Part shown: positions 10,101 through 17,504 of the stretch, piece after piece
How positions within the stretch are numbered: the stretch's first letter is position 1
Layout: every line of letters starts with the position of its first letter
NCBI GenBank assembly: GCA_965227445.1
Contig: OZ245751.1
Location: forward strand, 6,324,001-6,388,000
DNA length: 64,000 bases
DNA from: DT-110 sp030148525
GTDB taxonomy: Bacteria > Bacteroidota > Bacteroidia > Chitinophagales > Saprospiraceae
Direction of reading: 5' to 3'
Notes under the pieces: model-generated
What the model saw: the letters and a program-made list of their open reading frames with translations, nothing else
Database searches by the model: none
Told to the model about the DNA's origin: nothing
Position numbers and translations under genes: made by a program

Positions 10101-11099
10101 TTCACCGCAGTGGGCGAACGAAGCATGTTTGACTTGCGGCAAGGTGCCAATGTCACCAAATTTGATAACGACGGCGATGGCCTGCCCGACCAGGATAATG
10201 AGGATCCCGGCGAGGGTATGGGGTGGTTCCCGGGGTACGCCATCAATGTGGAAACCGGCGAACGCCTGAATATCTTCTTTGGCGAAAACTCCTTCTACCG
10301 GGAACTGGGCGATCCGCTCCTCGATGTAGGGGCAGATATGATGTATAATCCCAGCAGCGTCATTACCGCTGGTGCTTCGGACGGTGCCCTCGCACCCTAC
10401 GTGGCCGGCGGGCAGCACTTCATCTACGTGGCCAATACCCCTTATGATGAATGCGAGGCCTTCCGCCGGGCATTGCGTCCCAGCCCCAGCCCGCTCTTCA
10501 AAGTACAGGCGATGCGCGAGCTGGTTTGGGCAGGCTTCTTATTGCCGACACCGGGGACACCGTTCCTCAGCTACGAGGAAGGCCTGATTCCCGACGATGT
10601 CGTACTAAAATTACGGGTTAACAACCCCTACCAGGTAGAAGTGGGAACCGGGGTGAGCGACGGATATCCTACCTATTTGTTCTCCCTGACCGGTAAGGAG
10701 GCTGCTGATCTTTCGCCCGGACAGGTAAACGAGGCGCTGGATATGATCAATGTTGTACCAAACCCTTACTACGGCTTTAGTGACTACGAGGTATCTCAGT
10801 TTTCAAATATTGTCAAGATCACCAATCTGCCACCGAGCTGTCAGGTTACTATCTACACCCTCGACGGAAAATTAATCAGGCGATATGATCGGGATGAGAC
10901 CGGTACGGTGCCCCGCGGAAATAATAGAGCTATTGACCAACAACAGATTACTCCGGCGCTCGAATGGGACCTCAAAAACGGCAGCGGTATTCCGGTTGCC
11001 AGTGGTGTTTACCTGATCCACATCGATGCCGGTGCCTTGGGCGAGCGTACGATAAAATGGTTTGGTGTTAATCGCCAGTTTGATCCATCGGGTCTCTAA
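7137..11099 (+). CDS. Large secreted protein with Asp-rich calcium-type loops and FlgD-like C-terminal domain
   Basis: 1320 residues. A signal peptide (MRFFTPWLLFVFCLAFLPQC) precedes a long acidic, aromatic-rich region of no family I can name. Two Asp-rich loops resembling calcium-binding thrombospondin type-3/EF-like loops are visible near residues 213 (DQDGDGEYNPDLGD) and 1010 (DNDGDGLPDQDNEDP). The last 100 residues (VVPNPYYGFSDY, ITNLPPSCQVTIYTLDG, WDLKNGSGIPVASGVYLI) match the FlgD-Ig-like/T9SS sorting-type C-terminal fold. Export by the type IX secretion system and surface location are therefore inferred. It is 2 bp from the PorV-like gene and 53 bp from the TonB receptor, suggesting a shared function. 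Confidence 0.82.
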   Translation: MRFFTPWLLFVFCLAFLPQCMARHNPKLKERNERNQSIETRSFREDCDNAINQIDMSINNVRARLTTGGDVWWNGNEGVYVVPKVPPTEDPVSSIFAGAVWLGGVDPAGNLKLAAQTYGRNGGDFDFWPGPLNPTTGTVSQDVCAKWDRFFTVTGESIQEHIRNFEQARLNGLAYDPDDIPLDVRGWPAKGNQFFFDVHGFELPNTTQGLAGFWDQDGDGEYNPDLGDFPVIEIRGCTEKPQFPDEMTFWIYNDAGNIHAESMGDPIQMEVQVQAFAYATNDEINDMTFQRYKLINRAVESIDSMFFAMWVDPDLGCFTDDYVGCDTSRSMAYVYNEDALDGQTGCACPDGVFTYCDAVPILGVDYFRGPLDENGDELGMSSFTYYNNGAVGGPPPGTTDPSVAQEYYNYLSGSWADGSPFTFGDDAYQDGDPVKYAFTDAPNDPTGWSMCTAGLPFGDRRTIQASGPFRLDPGAINELIIGAVWVADQNYPCPDISKLQEADDIAQALFDNCFEITDGPDAPDVDFIELDQEIIAVFTNDSITSNNAFEQYAQPGLQIPAGTEDSLYEFEGYKLYQLAGPEVTVADLDDPDQARLIYQVDIKNGVDRIFNWRTVDNPTGDEYYVPELQVEGADDGIRHTFRIAEDQFAEGDRRLVNHKKYYFTAIAYAYNNYREFEPDAVLGQRRPYLEGRRNIGDGDNPFYTVIPRPIVDRQVNAEYGEGAVITRLDGIGNGGVFLDMSEETRQEILDGTFDGSITYRPGRGPIDVQVFNPLDVKDGAFELRFFDQNTEDDVLEPNARWELRSLTDPNAPVITSEVPIDFLNEQIIKEFGFSISVAQVEEVGDLEADNNGAIGFDAEYLEDDAVPWVFGISDGLAVGNGTFDQTVFDYVATGDGEIDAALDPNQNLSNIGPGYFIPYYLANYRRQDETDPPYITPGWTNTSGNGIVRQQSSLEDVPNIDIVLTSNKDLWSRCVVVETNNRYYEAQGFTAVGERSMFDLRQGANVTKFDNDGDGLPDQDNEDPGEGMGWFPGYAINVETGERLNIFFGENSFYRELGDPLLDVGADMMYNPSSVITAGASDGALAPYVAGGQHFIYVANTPYDECEAFRRALRPSPSPLFKVQAMRELVWAGFLLPTPGTPFLSYEEGLIPDDVVLKLRVNNPYQVEVGTGVSDGYPTYLFSLTGKEAADLSPGQVNEALDMINVVPNPYYGFSDYEVSQFSNIVKITNLPPSCQVTIYTLDGKLIRRYDRDETGTVPRGNNRAIDQQQITPALEWDLKNGSGIPVASGVYLIHIDAGALGERTIKWFGVNRQFDPSGL

Positions 11100-11101
11100 A
11101 A

Positions 11102-12160
11102 ATGACAATTATGTACCTACTTCGATATATATTAAGTGTGTTGGTGGTGATTTGCCTTTCGGCAAAAAGCTTTGCTGGCAACCCCGATCGCCAGGGGGAG
11201 GCCGGTGCCTACGAATTACTCATGAATCCCTGGGCACCATCGGCCGGATTGCATACGATCAATACGGCGAGTATCAGCGGTGTTGAAGCGATGCGCCTAA
11301 ATCCGGCTGGTCTGGTACGTGTTGATAAACTGCAAGTAATGCTGGGACATGCCAATTACATGCAGGGCACCGATATCAGGCTCAATGCCATTGGCCTCAG
11401 CCGAAAAACCGGAGGAAACGGAGCCTTTGGCCTGAGTATCATGGCAGTTGATTTTGGCGAAATCCAGGTAACCACCGACGACCAACCGGAGGGGACCGGA
11501 GCCACCTATTCACCCAACTTTTTCAATATCGGGTTGAGTTATTCCCACATCTTCGAGAATAAGGTCTCGGTGGGCATCACCGTGCGGGGCGTGTCCCAGT
11601 CCCTATCGGATATCGCGGCCTTTGGCCTGGCTATTGACGCCGGCATCCAGTACGTTACGGGCCCTCAGGATAATTTCAAGATCGGGATCAGCCTGCGCAA
11701 TGTGGGGTCTCCGATGAAGTTTGGCGGTGAGGGCCTTTCCGAGCAACGCCCTTCACCCAACCGGGGCAGCTACGAGTTGACCTATAATCAACGGGCGGCG
11801 GAGTTTAGTATGCCCTCCATGCTCAACCTGGGAGTTGCCTACGATCTGTACCCCTTCGAGCATCACCGCGTCTCCCTGATGGGCAACTTTACCTCCCATT
11901 CCTTTTCCCGGGACCAGCTGGGGGCGGGCGTAGAGTATTCGCTGCGGGACCTATTCAAGCTTCGCGCTGCCTATAAATACGATATGGGATCGGAAGAGGA
12001 TGCTGCACAACCCCTGTATAGCGGTTTAAGTGCCGGGGCATCCATCGATTTTCCCCTGAGTCGGGAAAACAAGAATACAAAAGTGGGTATCGACTACGCC
12101 TATCGAGCCACCAGAATTTACAACGGAACCCATAATATCTCTTTGCGATTCAGTCTGTAA
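11102..12160 (+). CDS. PorV/PorQ-family outer-membrane protein
   Basis: 352 residues. The signal peptide ends near SAKSFAGNP; the mature part begins GEAGAYELLMNPWAPSAG and continues SISGVEAMRLNPAGL, the hallmark N-terminus of the PorV/PorQ family (FadL-like beta-barrels). PorV serves the T9SS as shuttle for cargo released from the translocon; other family members work with specific cargo. The start 2 bp after the stop of the 1320-residue gene implies translational coupling, and the natural inference is that this barrel escorts or retains that protein. An antisense-oriented T-run/GNRA element lies in the signal-peptide codons (11154-11168). It could be one of several paralogues, so the porV symbol is not given. 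Confidence 0.88.
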   Translation: MTIMYLLRYILSVLVVICLSAKSFAGNPDRQGEAGAYELLMNPWAPSAGLHTINTASISGVEAMRLNPAGLVRVDKLQVMLGHANYMQGTDIRLNAIGLSRKTGGNGAFGLSIMAVDFGEIQVTTDDQPEGTGATYSPNFFNIGLSYSHIFENKVSVGITVRGVSQSLSDIAAFGLAIDAGIQYVTGPQDNFKIGISLRNVGSPMKFGGEGLSEQRPSPNRGSYELTYNQRAAEFSMPSMLNLGVAYDLYPFEHHRVSLMGNFTSHSFSRDQLGAGVEYSLRDLFKLRAAYKYDMGSEEDAAQPLYSGLSAGASIDFPLSRENKNTKVGIDYAYRATRIYNGTHNISLRFSL

Positions 12161-12171
12161 AGATGTGGGTA

Positions 12172-12203
12172 TTGCTTATCTGTTGGAAAAATCCCTATCT
12201 TTG
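12172..12203 (+). promoter_or_regulatory. Strong Bacteroidota-type promoter
   Basis: TTG at 12172-12174, a 21-bp spacer and TATCTTTG at 12196-12203 exactly fit TTG-N19-21-TAnnTTTG. Transcription would begin about 12210, immediately before a terminator-like hairpin, and about 490 bp before greA. Confidence 0.6.
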
Positions 12204-12211
12204 TAGGGTTA

Positions 12212-12255
12212 GAGGACGTTTTTATCCGACCGGGTGAAAACGTTCTCGTTTTTTT
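12212..12255 (+). terminator. Intrinsic terminator-like hairpin
   Basis: Arms GAGGACGTTTT (12212-12222) and AAAACGTTCTC (12237-12247) pair over 11 bp with one wobble and are followed by a T-run at 12249-12255. It may end the TonB/PorV transcript, or attenuate or end a short RNA from the promoter just upstream. The remaining stretch 12256-12699 holds no gene or clear structure that I can see. Confidence 0.7.
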
Positions 12256-12699
12256 ATTTTGAATGCGCAACAAACGGAATGGCCGGTCGGTGGGTTAATA
12301 GTACAACCGCAGGCAGATGATAGGATTCCGGTATAAGTTGATCATGATGAATGAAGCATTGATCAGCTGGTTTGCGATCGGCGACGCTGCATCTACCTTC
12401 GCGTTTTGGGGATAATTACCGAAACGATTGCGTGGCCGCAAAAGCGACATTAGTACCTCTTTCCCAGCAACACGGGTGGTCTATCGCTGCAGTCCAAAAT
12501 GCCATTTTGGATATGGTCATTGTAACGGTCATCGGTAGCAATCTATCCCGTGGGGGAACAGGTGAAATCACATGAAGCCATCCGAGAACAAAATTGGGGT
12601 GGTTCCTTAATAACGTATTTATAGTACATGTCCGGAGGCGCGATCCCTTATCTCCCCTCGGGGCCTGTACGCTCATTACTCGATTAAAATGTATTAGTT

Positions 12700-13173
12700 A
12701 TGGCTAGTTATGATTATATGACGCAAGAGGACTTCACCAGGCTAAAAAATGAACTGGATGAAATGAAGACCACTGGACGTTCAGAAGCAGCCAAAGCGAT
12801 TGCCGAAGCCCGCGAAAAAGGAGACCTGTCGGAAAATGCGGAATACGACGCAGCCAAGGATGCACAAGGTATGCTGGAAATGCGTATCAGCGAATTGGAG
12901 AAAAAACTGGCAAATGCCCGTATCCTCGACGAAAAGAATATTGATACTTCCAAAGTCACTGTTCTTTCCAAGGTTACTATCCGCAACAAGAAGAACAAAA
13001 AGGAAATTACCTATCAGTTGGTTTCTGAATCAGTAGCCGACCTGAAAGCCAAGAAGATCTCTGTGAGCTCTCCCATGGGAAAGGGACTCCTGGGTAAGAA
13101 AATCGGGGAGACTGCCACCGTGGAAACTCCTCGCGGTAATATGGAATTTGAAGTGGTTAATATTTCCGTATAA
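12700..13173 (+). CDS. greA: Transcription elongation factor GreA
   Basis: 157 residues, the usual GreA length. The N-terminal half (residues 5-78) is the antiparallel coiled coil with its acidic tip (REKGDLSENAEYDAAKD), and the C-terminal half is the FKBP-like domain ending in SPMGKGLLGKKIGETATVETPRG. GreA enters the RNA polymerase secondary channel and stimulates cleavage of backtracked transcripts. It appears monocistronic: a 539-bp gap with its own promoter precedes it, and a long hairpin follows before the HIT gene. Confidence 0.97.
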   Translation: MASYDYMTQEDFTRLKNELDEMKTTGRSEAAKAIAEAREKGDLSENAEYDAAKDAQGMLEMRISELEKKLANARILDEKNIDTSKVTVLSKVTIRNKKNKKEITYQLVSESVADLKAKKISVSSPMGKGLLGKKIGETATVETPRGNMEFEVVNISV

Positions 13174-13191
13174 GGCATCTTCCAGATTTAC

Positions 13192-13254
13192 GAGCTTGTT
13201 TGGATTTCACCCTTCTGGCTACTTTTGCCAGAGAGGCGAAATCCCAACAAGCTC
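13192..13254. repeat. Long hairpin between greA and HIT gene
   Basis: Arms GAGCTTGTTTGGATTTC (13192-13208) and its inverse (13238-13254) match at 16 of 17 positions, with an inner TCTGGC/GCCAGA hairpin. There is no downstream T-run, so it is not a standard terminator, though it may act as one. It resembles the other long hairpins of this window. Confidence 0.65.
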
Positions 13255-13304
13255 TGGTGGATTGACTTGTGCCCAACCTCACGATAATTAAACCCACTTT
13301 CATT

Positions 13305-13697
13305 ATGCCTACTATTTTTTCCAGGATCGTCAGAGGGGAGATTCCTTCCTACAAAATTGCTGAAGACGATCGCTACTACGCTTTTCTCGACATTCGCCCC
13401 ATGGCTAAGGGCCACACGCTGGTGGTCCCCAAGCAGGAGATCGATTACCTTTTCGATCTGGAAGATGACCTGTTGGCCGGCCTTATGGTCTTCGCTAAAA
13501 AAGTGGCTAAGGCCCTGGAGTCCGTGGTGCCCTGCGAGCGCATTGGGGTGGCGGTGGTTGGTCTGGAAGTGCCCCACGCTCACGTACACCTGATGCCTAT
13601 TCACACGGTGAGCGACCTCGGTTTTGGGAAACCACCCGTCGAGATGACCTCCGATGAAATGGCTGAATTGGCGAAAGCCGTAGCGGAGCGGGTTTAG
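13305..13697 (+). CDS. HIT-family nucleotide hydrolase/transferase
   Basis: 130 residues from the ATG at 13305; an upstream GTG at 13269 would add a non-conserved leader. Sequence begins MPTIFSRIVRGEIPSYKIAEDD, the usual HIT/HinT start, and contains the histidine triad VPHAHVHLMP near residue 96. Family members hydrolyse nucleoside phosphoramidates or related nucleotide conjugates in the cytoplasm. The central region is somewhat divergent. It is followed by heptamer repeats and the convergent ruvC gene. Confidence 0.93.
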   Translation: MPTIFSRIVRGEIPSYKIAEDDRYYAFLDIRPMAKGHTLVVPKQEIDYLFDLEDDLLAGLMVFAKKVAKALESVVPCERIGVAVVGLEVPHAHVHLMPIHTVSDLGFGKPPVEMTSDEMAELAKAVAERV

Positions 13698-13704
13698 AGA
13701 CTGG

Positions 13705-13727
13705 TGCGTGATCCTCCGGATCGCGCG
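13705..13727. repeat. REP-like GATCC-GGATC element, short form
   Basis: An imperfect palindrome of the GCGYGATCCTCCGGATCGCGC type, just after the HIT gene. The same core is found at 43333, 46511, 46598, 51590, the 52398 array and 56812-57098. Confidence 0.6.
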
Positions 13728-13747
13728 ATATTTATTCCAAACAAAGA

Positions 13748-13872
13748 AAGGGGGAATTGGAGAAAGGGAGAGTTGGAGAAAGGGAGAGTGGGAGAGTTGG
13801 GGAAAGGGAGAATTGGTGCGTTTGCTAAAACTTTCCGCCTTCTGACCTCTGACCTCACACCTCAAACCTGAG
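13748..13872. repeat. Degenerate heptamer arrays (GGGAGAR and CCTCAAA types)
   Basis: 13748-13816 is a purine-rich run with a 7-bp period (AGGGAGA, GTTGGAG and relatives). 13840-13872 is a second period-7 run passing from TTCTGAC through CTCACAC to CTCAAAC. They fill the space between the convergent HIT and ruvC genes. Confidence 0.7.
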
Positions 13873-13874
13873 AT

Positions 13875-14438
13875 CTACACCTTGCGGTTGGGATTATCCT
13901 TCAGGAAAGACGACCAATCGGAGTACTTTTTCTTACCCGGTAATACACTTGAGGCCTGATAATAGTGGCAGAGCGCTACGGCCAGGGCATCGGTAGCATC
14001 CATGTATTTTTTTTCCAGTTTCACCTTCAGGATGGAATCGAGCATAGCGGCGACCTGCTCCTTGGCAGCGTTACCATTGCCGGTCACGGCCACTTTGATC
14101 TTTTTTGGGGAGTATTCAGTTACTTCCAGTCCGCGGGTCATGCCGGCCGCCATAGCTACTCCCTGGGCACGGCCCAGTTTAAGCATGGACTGGGGGTTCT
14201 TGCCAAAAAAGGGGGCTTCGATGGCCATTTGTGAAGGTTGGTAATTGGTAATAATAACCTGCAGGCGCTCAAAGATCTTTTTTAACTTGTACTGGTGCTG
14301 GTCGAGGTGTTTCAGGTAAACGACTCCGATGTCGAGGGCATTCAAGTCCTTACCCCGTACCTCCAGGATAGCGTACCCCAGTACGTTCGTACCCGGATCA
14401 ATACCCAGAATTCGGTAGGGGGCTGCGTTCTTCTTCAT
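13875..14438 (-). CDS. ruvC: Crossover junction endodeoxyribonuclease RuvC
   Basis: 187 residues from the ATG at 14438 (MKKNAAPYRILGIDPGTN); an alternative upstream start at 14474 adds 12 unlikely residues. The four catalytic acidic positions are visible: D in GIDPGTN, E in MAIEAPFF, and the pair in MDATDALAVALCHY. RuvC resolves Holliday junctions with RuvAB; ruvA lies 16 kb away in this window. The C-terminal tail after residue 170 (KKYSDWSSFLKDNPNRKV) is extra compared with short RuvC proteins but common in Bacteroidota. The gene is divergent from the membrane-protein gene at 14480. Confidence 0.96.
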   Translation of the reverse strand: MKKNAAPYRILGIDPGTNVLGYAILEVRGKDLNALDIGVVYLKHLDQHQYKLKKIFERLQVIITNYQPSQMAIEAPFFGKNPQSMLKLGRAQGVAMAAGMTRGLEVTEYSPKKIKVAVTGNGNAAKEQVAAMLDSILKVKLEKKYMDATDALAVALCHYYQASSVLPGKKKYSDWSSFLKDNPNRKV

Positions 14439-14479
14439 AGGCAGTAAATTAGCATTAATAGCAGCGATCAACAAATTTT

Positions 14480-15595
14480 TTGAAACGTTTTGTTTTGCAC
14501 AAGCTCCACCCCGTGTTACTTCCCCGACTGAATACGAACCGCCGTCGTTGGCTCGACCGCAGCCTGAAACTCTTATTGGTGGCGGTTTTGGGGTATGTAT
14601 TGTACCAACAGCGGATCAAAGGTCAGGATCTGGGGCAATTGTATGCTCACGCCCGCCAGGAATTAGGACCTGCGTCACTGATCTGGACTCTTTGTGCTTT
14701 GGGTCTCATGCCTTTCAACTGGTGGCTGGAAAGCCGGAAATGGCAGTGCTTTACCGCCCGCTTTACCAAACTGTCGGCCCGGGAGCATCTGCGGGCGGTT
14801 TTGGTAGGAGTTACCTTTTCGCTTTTTACGCCGAATCGACTTGGCGACTACCTGGGCAGAGTATTGGCCAGTAAGAATACCTCCCGCCAAACCGTAATAT
14901 TGGCAACGGTGGCGGCCAATATGGTGCAACTGGTGGTACTGTTGGGCTTCGGTTGGATGGGGGCCCTCTATTTTTTTCCCATCTGGCTACAGATCGACTG
15001 GGGCCAGTGGTGGCCCCTGGCAACCTTAGGTGTAGTAGCCACTATTACGCTGGCAATGATATTGTTACACCTTCCCAATTTGTTATTTATTGTTAAAAGA
15101 TGGCCGCAAATACAACGAATCGGGTTCGTTCGTCATTCTGTAGATGTAGCGAAAACGTACACGCGACGGCCCGTGTTGCGGGCCTTGGTTTTGGCTACTG
15201 CCCGCTACGGTGTGTATAGCCTGCAGTACTATTGCATGCTACGAGTAGTAGGCATAGATTTGGATATGGGAACGGCCCTGGCGGGGATCGCCTCCGTTTT
15301 TTTGATCCAGACCAGTGTACCGCTCCCTCCGGCCCTGGGCCTGATTGCGCGGGGTGAGATCGCCCTCTTTATGTGGGGGCATTTCGCTGATAATGAACTT
15401 AGTATTTTGACGGCCACTTACGGCTTGTTCCTCATCAACCTGCTATTACCAGGCTTGTACGGACTCGCCACCGTGGTGCAAATGAACCTGATTAAACCCA
15501 ATGGACATGACGACTCCACTGTTACAAACCGGCGTCCTGGCACTGACCATGACCATGCTGACGGGCCTATCCCTACCGGCGGAACGCACAACTGA
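14480..15595 (+). CDS. Lysylphosphatidylglycerol synthase TM-region/UPF0104 family flippase-like membrane protein
   Basis: 371 residues with a TTG start at 14480; a GTG at 14513 is an equally possible start and no ATG is available. About eight hydrophobic segments are spread through residues 28-340, with the family-typical motifs FSLFTPNRLGDYLGR and SVFLIQTSVPLPPALGLIARGE (GEIALF). The LPG_synthase_TM superfamily includes lipid flippase domains and putative polysaccharide-linked exporters; the substrate is unknown. The last 95 bp overlap the DUF3108 gene, so the hydrophilic tail (residues 342-371) is probably read mainly as overlap, and the two genes are likely translationally coupled. Confidence 0.8.
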   Translation: MKRFVLHKLHPVLLPRLNTNRRRWLDRSLKLLLVAVLGYVLYQQRIKGQDLGQLYAHARQELGPASLIWTLCALGLMPFNWWLESRKWQCFTARFTKLSAREHLRAVLVGVTFSLFTPNRLGDYLGRVLASKNTSRQTVILATVAANMVQLVVLLGFGWMGALYFFPIWLQIDWGQWWPLATLGVVATITLAMILLHLPNLLFIVKRWPQIQRIGFVRHSVDVAKTYTRRPVLRALVLATARYGVYSLQYYCMLRVVGIDLDMGTALAGIASVFLIQTSVPLPPALGLIARGEIALFMWGHFADNELSILTATYGLFLINLLLPGLYGLATVVQMNLIKPNGHDDSTVTNRRPGTDHDHADGPIPTGGTHN

Positions 15596-16376
15596 CCTTC
15601 CCGTGGAAAGCCCTGAGGAATCGGTTAATAAGCAGTACTGCGCCATCGATAATTCTGCCTTTCAACCGGGCGAGGAGCTCACGTACAAAATGTACTACAA
15701 CTGGAAGTTCGTGTGGGTCTCGGCCGGAGAGGTGACCTTCAAGGTCGATGAAACGCCCAACGGACAGTACCACATCAGCGCCATTGGCTCGACCTACCGG
15801 TCGTACGACTCCTTTTTTAAAGTACGCGATAAATACCACAGCTGGCTCGATAAAGAGACGCTACTGCCAAGTGTATCGCTGCGCGACGTGGAGGAAGGCC
15901 CCTACCGCCTCTACGATAAGGTGACCTTCGACCGCAACGAACAGGTAGCAAAATCCCTGCGGGGTAAGTCCAAAGATGTGGCCAAAACCAAGGAATACCA
16001 GGTCGAGCAGTGCATCCACGATATACTATCCATCATCTACTTTACCCGTAACCTCGACTTCGGTCAGATGAAAGAAGGCGAAGCCTTTCCCATCAAGATC
16101 TTCATCGATAAAAAGACCTGGCCCCTGCAGGTAGTCTACAAAGGAAAAGAGGAAAAGAAACGCGTGCGTGGCCAGGGGAAATTCGATACCATGATCTTTT
16201 CACCGGAGGTCATCGCCGGTAACGTGTTCAACGAGGGTGCCGAGGTGAATGTCTGGGTAAGCGATGATAAAAACCGTATTCCCCTGCAGGTGGAATCACC
16301 ACTGACCGTGGGTACCGTCAAGGCCGTCCTGAAAGACTATAAAGGGTTGAAGCACGAACTGACGTCTGCTTATTAA
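15501..16376 (+). CDS. DUF3108 periplasmic protein
   Basis: 291 residues from 15501 (second ATG at 15507). A signal-like N-terminus (LLQTGVLALTMTMLTGLSL) is followed by a DUF3108 domain from residue about 50 (FQPGEELTYKMYYNWKFVWVSAG, SFFKVRDKYHSWLD, PLQVESPLTVGTVKAVL). DUF3108 proteins are periplasmic or lipocalin-like beta-barrels of unknown job, often linked to envelope lipid or polysaccharide functions. The gene overlaps the preceding flippase-like gene by 95 bp, which points to a joint role. A heptamer array starts directly at its stop codon. Confidence 0.88.
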   Translation: MDMTTPLLQTGVLALTMTMLTGLSLPAERTTDLPVESPEESVNKQYCAIDNSAFQPGEELTYKMYYNWKFVWVSAGEVTFKVDETPNGQYHISAIGSTYRSYDSFFKVRDKYHSWLDKETLLPSVSLRDVEEGPYRLYDKVTFDRNEQVAKSLRGKSKDVAKTKEYQVEQCIHDILSIIYFTRNLDFGQMKEGEAFPIKIFIDKKTWPLQVVYKGKEEKKRVRGQGKFDTMIFSPEVIAGNVFNEGAEVNVWVSDDKNRIPLQVESPLTVGTVKAVLKDYKGLKHELTSAY

Positions 16377-16377
16377 A

Positions 16378-16454
16378 ACCACTAAGGCACAAAGGAGACT
16401 AAGTAAGGTTGCGTTTTTTGTGTGCACCTAAGTGAACTTAGTGTCAAAGTGGTA
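16378..16454. repeat. ACCACTA-type heptamer inverted repeat
   Basis: Period-7 run ACCACTA, AGGCACA and so on after the DUF3108 stop, answered by its inverse (TTAGTGT, CAAAGTG) about 45 bp on, forming a weak hairpin. The same element recurs at 58483-58558. Confidence 0.7.
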
Positions 16455-16597
16455 AGAAAACGCACTCTGGACTATTCTAATAAAAAGAAATACGGCGGTA
16501 TGGTCTTATTTTAATCCCGTATATTATGAGGCGTCCTCCGGTTCAACAACCATGGACCGTCCGCCGAAGCCCGCAAGGGCGAAGGCGGCCCCCCACA

Positions 16598-16636
16598 CCT
16601 CACACCTCAAACCTCAAACCTCAAACCTCAAACCTG
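16598..16636. repeat. CCTCAAA heptamer array
   Basis: One CCTCACA and four exact CCTCAAA units in tandem, ending 3 bp before the DUF4230 start codon. The array could be translated in frame from an upstream ATG at 16552 (HTSHLKPQTSNLKP), but that is very unlikely to be real protein. A GCCGAAGCC...GGCGAAGGCGG REP-like stretch lies just upstream at 16555-16590. Confidence 0.85.
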
Positions 16637-16638
16637 AT

Positions 16639-17274
16639 ATGAAACTCCTCCGCTACCTCTTCTGGATCCTCTTACTAGTTGCCATGTTTGCGCTGGGGAT
16701 TTTCGTGTCCCGCTCCTTTGATTTTGGTTGGGAAAAAGAAGAGCAAAAGGACAGCACGGTCCTGCTGGAAAAGATCAAAACGGTAGCCAAGCTGGTCACC
16801 GTTGAGGGGTATTTTTCGGAGCTGTACAACTACAAAGACTACGTTGGGTACGATTGGTGGATCTTTCGCAAAAAGGCCATCCTGCGGGTGCAGGCTAAGG
16901 TGTCGGTCGGCTACGACCTCAGCAATCTGGAACTGGATGTGCGGCCCGATGAAAACCTCCTCATCGTACGCAACATACCATCCGACCCCGAGATCATTTC
17001 CATTCAGCACGACATCGATTACTACGATCTCTCCGAGGGTACCTTCAACTACTTCGACGAGAAGGATTATACCCAACTCAATAAGGATGCCCGCGATTTT
17101 ATCGAGGCCAAAGCCAAAGAGAGTGAGCTCATGGACAAGGCCCGGGAACAGGGCGTTCAGATACTGGACGTGATCCGCTTTATGGCCGAGAATGCCGGGT
17201 ATCGCGTCGAATTCCAGAGTCCGCGCGGTCAGCTCTACGAGCTTCAGCCCGACTCCTTACTCCTAAACGATTGA
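16639..17274 (+). CDS. DUF4230 membrane-anchored protein
   Basis: 211 residues from the ATG at 16639. One N-terminal membrane helix (YLFWILLLVAMFALGIFV) is followed by the DUF4230 domain (LVTVEGYFSELYNYKDY, ILRVQAKVSVGYDLSNL, EKDYTQLNKDARDFIEAKA, VEFQSPRGQLYELQPDSL). The function of this family is not known; the topology predicts a single-pass protein with its domain outside the cytoplasm. The alternative start at 16552 would merely translate the intergenic repeat. It is probably a single gene. Confidence 0.85.
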   Translation: MKLLRYLFWILLLVAMFALGIFVSRSFDFGWEKEEQKDSTVLLEKIKTVAKLVTVEGYFSELYNYKDYVGYDWWIFRKKAILRVQAKVSVGYDLSNLELDVRPDENLLIVRNIPSDPEIISIQHDIDYYDLSEGTFNYFDEKDYTQLNKDARDFIEAKAKESELMDKAREQGVQILDVIRFMAENAGYRVEFQSPRGQLYELQPDSLLLND

Positions 17275-17373
17275 CAGCCAACCGACAGTTCGCATCACTG
17301 CTAACAAAACATTAAGAGGGTAGCGGGCGACCGTTCCAAAGAAAAAACCTACTTTTAGGGGAAACCCAAAATG

Positions 17374-17420
17374 AATTCCCGACGGCTTTCTCGAAGTCGC
17401 GCGGGAATTACTTACTTTTG
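17374..17420 (+). promoter_or_regulatory. Inverted repeat plus -7 box upstream of first POT gene
   Basis: AATTCCCG (17374-17381) pairs with CGGGAATT (17402-17409) and is followed at 17413-17420 by TACTTTTG, a TAnnTTTG match 85 bp before the transporter start. No TTG is correctly spaced, so an activator or operator role for the hairpin is only a guess. Confidence 0.35.
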
Positions 17421-17504
17421 CCAGGAAGCGACAGATAACCGGACGAGCATTCTATGCTGATAACCCGCTCGCCGAATTATGATAACAGCAAATTATCCAA
17501 TTCT

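Noticed and set aside
9180..10418. Minus-strand frame of 412 codons
   Set aside because: Antisense shadow of the 1320-residue secreted protein, favoured by the codon bias of the real gene.
12372..12676. Two frames of 67 and 86 codons upstream of greA
   Set aside because: They overlap on opposite strands and show no protein-like composition or start context.
16552..16638. Upstream ATG for the DUF4230 gene
   Set aside because: The added residues are a translation of the heptamer and REP-like repeats and precede the membrane helix.
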